Source: JANQMX01 sp965247175
GTDB lineage: Bacteria; Pseudomonadota; Alphaproteobacteria; Kiloniellales; DSM-21159
Assembly (NCBI GenBank): GCA_965247175.1
Contig: OZ252006.1
Location: 930,001 to 994,000, forward strand
DNA length: 64,000 nt
Direction: 5' to 3'
Made by a program: the position numbers and the translations under genes. The stretch's first letter is position 1. Every line of letters starts with the position of its first letter. This document shows, in pieces, positions 60,180-64,000 of this stretch. Below the pieces are notes generated by a model, which saw nothing but the letters and a program-made list of their open reading frames with translations, did not search any database and had not been told where the DNA came from.

Positions 60180-61889
60180 ATGTTGGTGACGGACTACATG
60201 ATTTCTGCGCTTCGCGACCAAGGCGTCGACCATTGTTTCATCGACCTTGGCGGTTTGAACGACAGCTTCATGCCGCCACTGGCCAATACGAAGGGTCTGC
60301 GCACCATCGTCGCGGCCTTCGAGGGCGGCGCCGCGTACATGGCCGACGGCTATGCACGCGCCTCAGGTGGCTTGGGAGTCTGCCTCGGCATCGGCGGCCC
60401 GGGTATACTGAACATGGTGACCGCGCTCACCGGTGCCATGTCCGACCGCAGCCCGGTCCTGGCGATCAGCGGCGAGGTTCCACGCTCCTGGGAGGGTATG
60501 GGCGGCTTTCAGGACGCCTCGGGTGCCGCGATCGACGACATCGATGTGCTCCAGCGGGTGACCGGACTGTCGCTCTCCATGTCGTCGAGCGCGGTCGTGC
60601 CGCATCACCTGCGCCATGCCATCACGCATGCCTTCACGCGCCGGTCTCCGGTTCATCTCTCCGTACCGGTCGATGTGCAGAAGGTGGAGATAGACGACGA
60701 CTGGCGGCCGGTGCCCGACACGCTCCGCTCGTCCCGCTTCCTCGACGCGGAGGCCCTCGAGAAGGCCGCTGAGCTGCTCAACGCGGACCGGCATCAAAAG
60801 CTCATCGTCCTGGCCGGTCCCGGAGTGCTGCACGAACGAGGGACGGACGCACTACTCGCCTTTGCCGAGCGTTTCGATGTTCCTCTGGCGACCACCTTGT
60901 CCGGCAAGGGACTGATCCCGGAGGACCATCCTCTTGCGCTCGGTGTCTTCGGCTACGGCGGCTCGCGCTGGGCCATTGACGCGATCCGCTCCGATGAGAC
61001 CGAGGTCCTGCTGATCATCGGCTCGGGCCTGTCCCAGCGCGACACCATGCAATGGGACCCGCAGATGCTGCCCTCGAAAGCGCTGATACACATCGATTCC
61101 GACCCCTTGCTGATCGGCCGCACCTGGGCGAGCGAGATGGCGGTGGTCGGCAACACCGGCGAAGCGCTGAGCCGCCTCGCGGCGCTCAAGGACGCGGCGG
61201 GACTGGAAGCCGGGCGCGCCGAGCGTCAGGCTTTTCTCGAACAGATCCGCTCCGCTGGTCCGAAGGTCTACAACGTCGAAGACACCAAGAGCGATGTTCA
61301 GCCCATGCACCCCGCGCGCGTGGTCGCCGAGCTGCGCGCCGCCTTCCCTGACAACGGCGTTCTCTGTGTGGACTCCGGTGCGCACCGCGCCTGGTTCGCC
61401 GAGTATTGGGACGCCCGCGAGCCCGGTACCCACTTTTCCCTGACCAATCTCGGACCCATGGGGGGCGCCATCCCGCTCGGCATTGGGGCCAAGCTGGCCC
61501 GACCCGAGCGACCGCTCATGGTTGCGACCGGCGACGGCTGCATGCTGATGCACGGCATGGAGGTTCATACCGCCGCCCGCGAGCAGGTTCCGCTCATCAT
61601 CGCGGTGATGAACAACCATGCTTACGGCAACATCTACTATCGTGCCTCCAAGATGGGGCCGGGCCCGGAGCGCCTGACCGAAATCTCCGGCGCCGACTGG
61701 GTTGCCTTCGCGAAGGCGATGGGGGCGAAGGGCGAGCGCGTATCCAATCCCGACGACATCGCCGCTGCCGTGGCGCGCGGACTCGAGTCCCAAGGCCCTT
61801 ACCTACTAGATCTCCACATCGACAAGACCTATCCAACGCCGGTTGGCGTCTGGCGAGAACGTCAGAAGGAATGGGAGGATACAGAGTAA
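60180..61889 (+). CDS. Thiamine-diphosphate-dependent enzyme, acetolactate synthase-like
   Basis: 569 residues from ATG 60180 with AGAGGGG about 8 bp upstream; the frame extends to 60111 without a ribosome binding site. Three-domain TPP enzyme: catalytic Glu region AAFEGGAAYMADGYARASGG, central domain with VLAGPGVLHERG, and the TPP/Mg motif TGDGCMLMHGMEVHTAAREQ ending in NNHAYGN. It probably decarboxylates or ligates a 2-oxo acid; it is not a housekeeping IlvB because no small subunit follows. The next ORF starts at its stop (TAATG). The 235 bp upstream have no gene. Confidence 0.88.
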   Translation: MLVTDYMISALRDQGVDHCFIDLGGLNDSFMPPLANTKGLRTIVAAFEGGAAYMADGYARASGGLGVCLGIGGPGILNMVTALTGAMSDRSPVLAISGEVPRSWEGMGGFQDASGAAIDDIDVLQRVTGLSLSMSSSAVVPHHLRHAITHAFTRRSPVHLSVPVDVQKVEIDDDWRPVPDTLRSSRFLDAEALEKAAELLNADRHQKLIVLAGPGVLHERGTDALLAFAERFDVPLATTLSGKGLIPEDHPLALGVFGYGGSRWAIDAIRSDETEVLLIIGSGLSQRDTMQWDPQMLPSKALIHIDSDPLLIGRTWASEMAVVGNTGEALSRLAALKDAAGLEAGRAERQAFLEQIRSAGPKVYNVEDTKSDVQPMHPARVVAELRAAFPDNGVLCVDSGAHRAWFAEYWDAREPGTHFSLTNLGPMGGAIPLGIGAKLARPERPLMVATGDGCMLMHGMEVHTAAREQVPLIIAVMNNHAYGNIYYRASKMGPGPERLTEISGADWVAFAKAMGAKGERVSNPDDIAAAVARGLESQGPYLLDLHIDKTYPTPVGVWRERQKEWEDTE

Positions 61890-62449
61890 TGGCCAAGCTT
61901 CCTGACCCGACCGAGACGCTCACAGGCCCCGACCGCGAGGCATTCGACCACATGGCCGGCGTGCGCGCCCATGCCGAGGGCCGAAGCCAGCTTGGCGAAG
62001 TCTACGTGCGGATGTTCAACAGCCCGCGCACGGCGGCGAAGGTGGGCGCGCTGGGCGAGCATCTCAGATTCAACGGCGTTCTGCCCGACGACGTTCGTGA
62101 GCTGGCGATCCTGCGCTGCTCCATGAGGCAAGGATTCGGCTACGAGTGGTCGCACCATCAGCGCCCCGCGAAACTGGCCGGGGTCAGCCAGGAGGTGATC
62201 GATGAGGTGACCGCGGGAAAGGTGCCAGAATCGCTGCCGGAGGTTTCGCAAGCGGTCCTCGAGGCCGTAGACGCGGTGATCGCAAAGCGCACGATTCCCT
62301 TCAACGTCCAACGGCGCATCGCCGATGCTCATGGCACCGCTGGCGTGGTAGACGTGGTCGCCTTGTGCGGGCTCTACACGACCATCGGCTATATGGTGAC
62401 GAGCTTCGACATCCCGCTCGAGGAAGGATTCCCCAAGCCGCCGTTCTGA
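61889..62449 (+). CDS. Carboxymuconolactone decarboxylase-family protein
   Basis: 186 residues, start overlapping the TPP-enzyme stop by one base. The helical CMD fold is seen in EVYVRMFNSPRTAAKVGALG, LPDDVRELAILRCSMRQGFG and YEWSHHQRPAKLAGVS. The Cys and His of AhpD-type redox members are not in CxxCxxxH form, so a decarboxylase/lactone-type or uncharacterised role is more likely. Coupling to the TPP enzyme suggests a shared degradative pathway. Confidence 0.9.
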   Translation: MAKLPDPTETLTGPDREAFDHMAGVRAHAEGRSQLGEVYVRMFNSPRTAAKVGALGEHLRFNGVLPDDVRELAILRCSMRQGFGYEWSHHQRPAKLAGVSQEVIDEVTAGKVPESLPEVSQAVLEAVDAVIAKRTIPFNVQRRIADAHGTAGVVDVVALCGLYTTIGYMVTSFDIPLEEGFPKPPF

Positions 62450-62540
62450 TCTTGCGGCACGAGCGGAAAAGGGGTCCATGATGGGACCCCTACAAACATC
62501 TTGTCTCCTTCTATACCTAACCCCAACAGGAACGGACAGC

Positions 62541-62957
62541 ATGCCCAACGACTCCATTCCGGCGCTCGGCGCCAACACGCTGCCTGACGGCGAGAGTGAT
62601 CGGCTTCGTTCTCTCATCGAGGCTTGGACGGACGACTGGGTGGCGGGCCGAATGGCCGAGTGGAAGACGTACTGGGCCGATGAGCCCGTGCTCATGCCGC
62701 CCGGACAACCGCGCATAGCGGGCGTCGGCGCGCTTGCCGATTATGTGACTCAGTCTTTCACGCCGGGCCTGCGCTATCGCTTCTCGGATTGGTCCTTCAC
62801 CGGGCGCGAGGACCTCGCCGTCGTCACGAACCAGATTGCGCTGAGCGGCAGCGACGCCGCGGCCGCGACGGCCTTCAATCAGATGATCGTGCTGCGCCGC
62901 AACGGCGAGCAACGTTGGCGCATCCAGACCGTCATTTTCACGCCGACCGCCGCCTAG
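62541..62957 (+). CDS. NTF2/SnoaL-fold protein
   Basis: 138 residues from ATG 62541 with AGGAA 8 bp upstream. It shows a DUF4440/SnoaL-like pattern: LRSLIEAWTDDWVAGRMAEW, KTYWADEPVLMPPGQPRIAG, then alternating strands (YRFSDWSFTGREDLAVVTNQ) ending WRIQTVIFTP. Such folds act as small isomerases, hydrolases or ligand binders. Its stop codon abuts the stop of the next, convergent gene with no base between. Confidence 0.8.
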   Translation: MPNDSIPALGANTLPDGESDRLRSLIEAWTDDWVAGRMAEWKTYWADEPVLMPPGQPRIAGVGALADYVTQSFTPGLRYRFSDWSFTGREDLAVVTNQIALSGSDAAAATAFNQMIVLRRNGEQRWRIQTVIFTPTAA

Positions 62958-63728
62958 CTACGCGATCCGCTCTTCCAGCCAGTCGGCGCAGAAGCCCGCG
63001 ATCTCTTCCCAGCCGGGTTCCATGAAAAGGTAGTGGGCGTGGCCCTTTGCCAGGTGAAAGCTCCCCTTGGCGCCGTACTTCTGCGCGATCTCCTGACCAA
63101 CCGCATGCCGGACGGCACGGTCTTCCTCGCCGGAGACGACGAGGACGGGGCAGGTCACCTTGTTGAAATCGACGGCGATGGCGCGGTGATCGTCGAACAT
63201 CCAGAAGAACATCTCGAACATCACCCGGCCGGACTCGGGGCCGAGCCGATCGAACACCGCATGCTGGGTCGCTTCGTCCAACTTGTTGAAGGCGAAGGGC
63301 GCAATGAGGTCGAAAGCGATATGCACGGGCGCCTTCCAGAAGGGACCCTGCTCCATGAAGCTCCGCGCGACGGCCCGCTCGTCATCGGTTTCCGGCAGCA
63401 TCCCCCAGGCGGAGTTGGGATTGATCAGCACCACGCCGCTGGCCAGGCCCATGGCGGCGACCTGCTGCGCCACCAGCCCACCTACGGCATGGCCAAGCAG
63501 GACAGGCGTCTCATCCAAACCGCGGACGAAGGCGGCGATGTCCTTGGTGTAGTCCATGATGCTGGTGTCGGCGAACGCGGGCGGCCGCTCGGCCTTGGGG
63601 TCGCCGTCGTGATAGCGCAGCGCCGGCGTGTGGACGGTCCAGCCGCGCGCTTCGAAGAAGCCCTTGTAAGTGTCCAGACACCACGGTCCCGCAAAGGCTC
63701 CGTGAATCAGCACGATGGACTTTCCCAT
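62958..63728 (-). CDS. Alpha/beta hydrolase-fold protein lacking the nucleophile serine
   Basis: A 256-residue protein with a normal fold: SIVLIHGAFAGPWCLDTYKG, then the elbow VLLGHAVGGLVAQ, acid in VVSGEEDRAVRHA and histidine in AKGHAHYLFMEPGWEEI. The usual G-H-S-x-G-G elbow reads G-H-A-V-G-G: residue 81 is Ala (codon GCC on the minus strand at 63486-63488), while the acid and histidine are kept. It is probably not an esterase of the usual mechanism. Neighbours suggest a catabolic setting. Confidence 0.88.
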   Translation of the reverse strand: MGKSIVLIHGAFAGPWCLDTYKGFFEARGWTVHTPALRYHDGDPKAERPPAFADTSIMDYTKDIAAFVRGLDETPVLLGHAVGGLVAQQVAAMGLASGVVLINPNSAWGMLPETDDERAVARSFMEQGPFWKAPVHIAFDLIAPFAFNKLDEATQHAVFDRLGPESGRVMFEMFFWMFDDHRAIAVDFNKVTCPVLVVSGEEDRAVRHAVGQEIAQKYGAKGSFHLAKGHAHYLFMEPGWEEIAGFCADWLEERIA

Positions 63729-63852
63729 GACCTGTTGGCCTCCGTCCGAGCTGTCGTTCGTCTCGCGAAGCGTACCGCCATTGTGGCAGGTCTGCTAAGC
63801 AAAGCACCACTCTGCGTGACCTTGGGTCAGACTAATAGGGGAGGAGCGAGAC

Positions 63853-64000
63853 ATGTATGCCGTCATTCGACACCACCGGGTCCAGGGGGCCGCCGCCGTC
63901 GAGGAGCTGGCCCGCCAGGGCCGGGAGGATTTTGCCCCGATGATCAAGACCATGCCCGGCTTCGTCGCTTACACGATCATCGCGGGTCAGGACATGGTCT
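63853..64000 (+). CDS. Probable ABM-fold (antibiotic biosynthesis monooxygenase-like) protein, 3' truncated by window end
   Basis: ATG 63853 follows GGGGAGGAGCGAGAC, a strong ribosome binding site. The 49 visible residues (MYAVIRHHRVQGAAAVEELA ... MIKTMPGFVAYTIIAG) resemble the first half of a dimeric ferredoxin-like ABM or EthD-type domain: strand, helix, then PGF and a strand. The rest lies outside the window. Confidence 0.6.
   Translation, partial: MYAVIRHHRVQGAAAVEELARQGREDFAPMIKTMPGFVAYTIIAGQDMV

Overview
The window looks like chromosomal DNA from a GC-rich alphaproteobacterium, most likely a Rhodospirillales-type heterotroph. The reasons are the alphaproteobacterial gene content (homodimeric NADP-isocitrate dehydrogenase, PadR, DUF1194, HspQ and ChaN families), a complete hopanoid gene set, and strong G/C third-position bias that produces very long antisense open frames. 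I see no insertion sequence, prophage, CRISPR array or replication origin. The genus is not determinable by eye.

Layout. 1-2.3 kb: end of a cyclophilin, isocitrate dehydrogenase and a LOG-family phosphoribohydrolase, all leftward. 2.5-4.3 kb: a membrane-anchored LysM protein with a very long acidic stretch. 4.3-4.6 kb: two copies of one dispersed hairpin element facing each other. 4.6-9.6 kb: a leftward padR - adaptor - RND permease efflux operon with a clear palindromic operator in front of padR. 9.7-15.5 kb: a miniature flagellar-rod-like protein, a small secreted protein, a trimethylamine-dehydrogenase-like flavoprotein paired with an alpha/beta hydrolase, mnmA, and a tRNA with anticodon CAT. 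15.8-19.1 kb: aspT-asdA, an aspartate:alanine exchange and decarboxylation pair that generates proton motive force. 19.3-26.4 kb: a PQQ-type sugar dehydrogenase, a lipoprotein, a gene interrupted by one in-frame TGA, two MFS carriers, and a divergent DsbA-like isomerase/LysR pair. 26.4-28.1 kb: a CsoR/DmeR-class metal sensor with a perfect operator, followed by an MFS exporter with a histidine-rich tail (a nickel/cobalt efflux module).

28.2-41.9 kb: methyltransferase, small secreted and DUF1194 proteins, then the isoprenoid/hopanoid block. ispH and hpnH run rightward. hpnC-hpnB-hpnD-hpnE-shc-hpnG run leftward as a tightly packed operon whose last gene overlaps the end of hpnH by 54 bp. Together they supply isoprenoid precursors, make squalene by the HpnCDE route, cyclise it to hopene and add the C35 side chain. 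42-48.4 kb: a small zinc-ribbon protein absent from longer-ORF calls, HspQ, a methyltransferase, a Crp/Fnr regulator, a Rieske ferredoxin, TauE/SafE, a rhomboid protease, a ChaN-like protein and pyrophosphatase.

48.8-58.5 kb: a short-chain dehydrogenase, then a leftward run of helicase - pdeM - photolyase - FAD oxidoreductase - DUF1365 - cyclopropane-fatty-acid synthase - DUF3833. This combines the helicase and phosphoesterase of the 'ligase-associated' DNA repair set (ligase and exonuclease not present here) with the photolyase/cfa set known from singlet-oxygen responses. 58.6-64 kb: a PuuB-like oxidase, a thiamine-diphosphate enzyme with a carboxymuconolactone-decarboxylase-like partner, an NTF2-fold protein, an alpha/beta hydrolase whose nucleophile serine is alanine, and the start of a probable ABM-fold protein.

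The observations most worth following are the in-frame TGA gene (21.2-21.7 kb), the metal-sensor operator that contains the ribosome binding site (26.47 kb), the flavoprotein with a conserved covalent-FMN cysteine but altered substrate pocket, the mini flagellar-rod protein, and the serine-less hydrolase. I did not find a wholly new multi-gene defence or mobile system.
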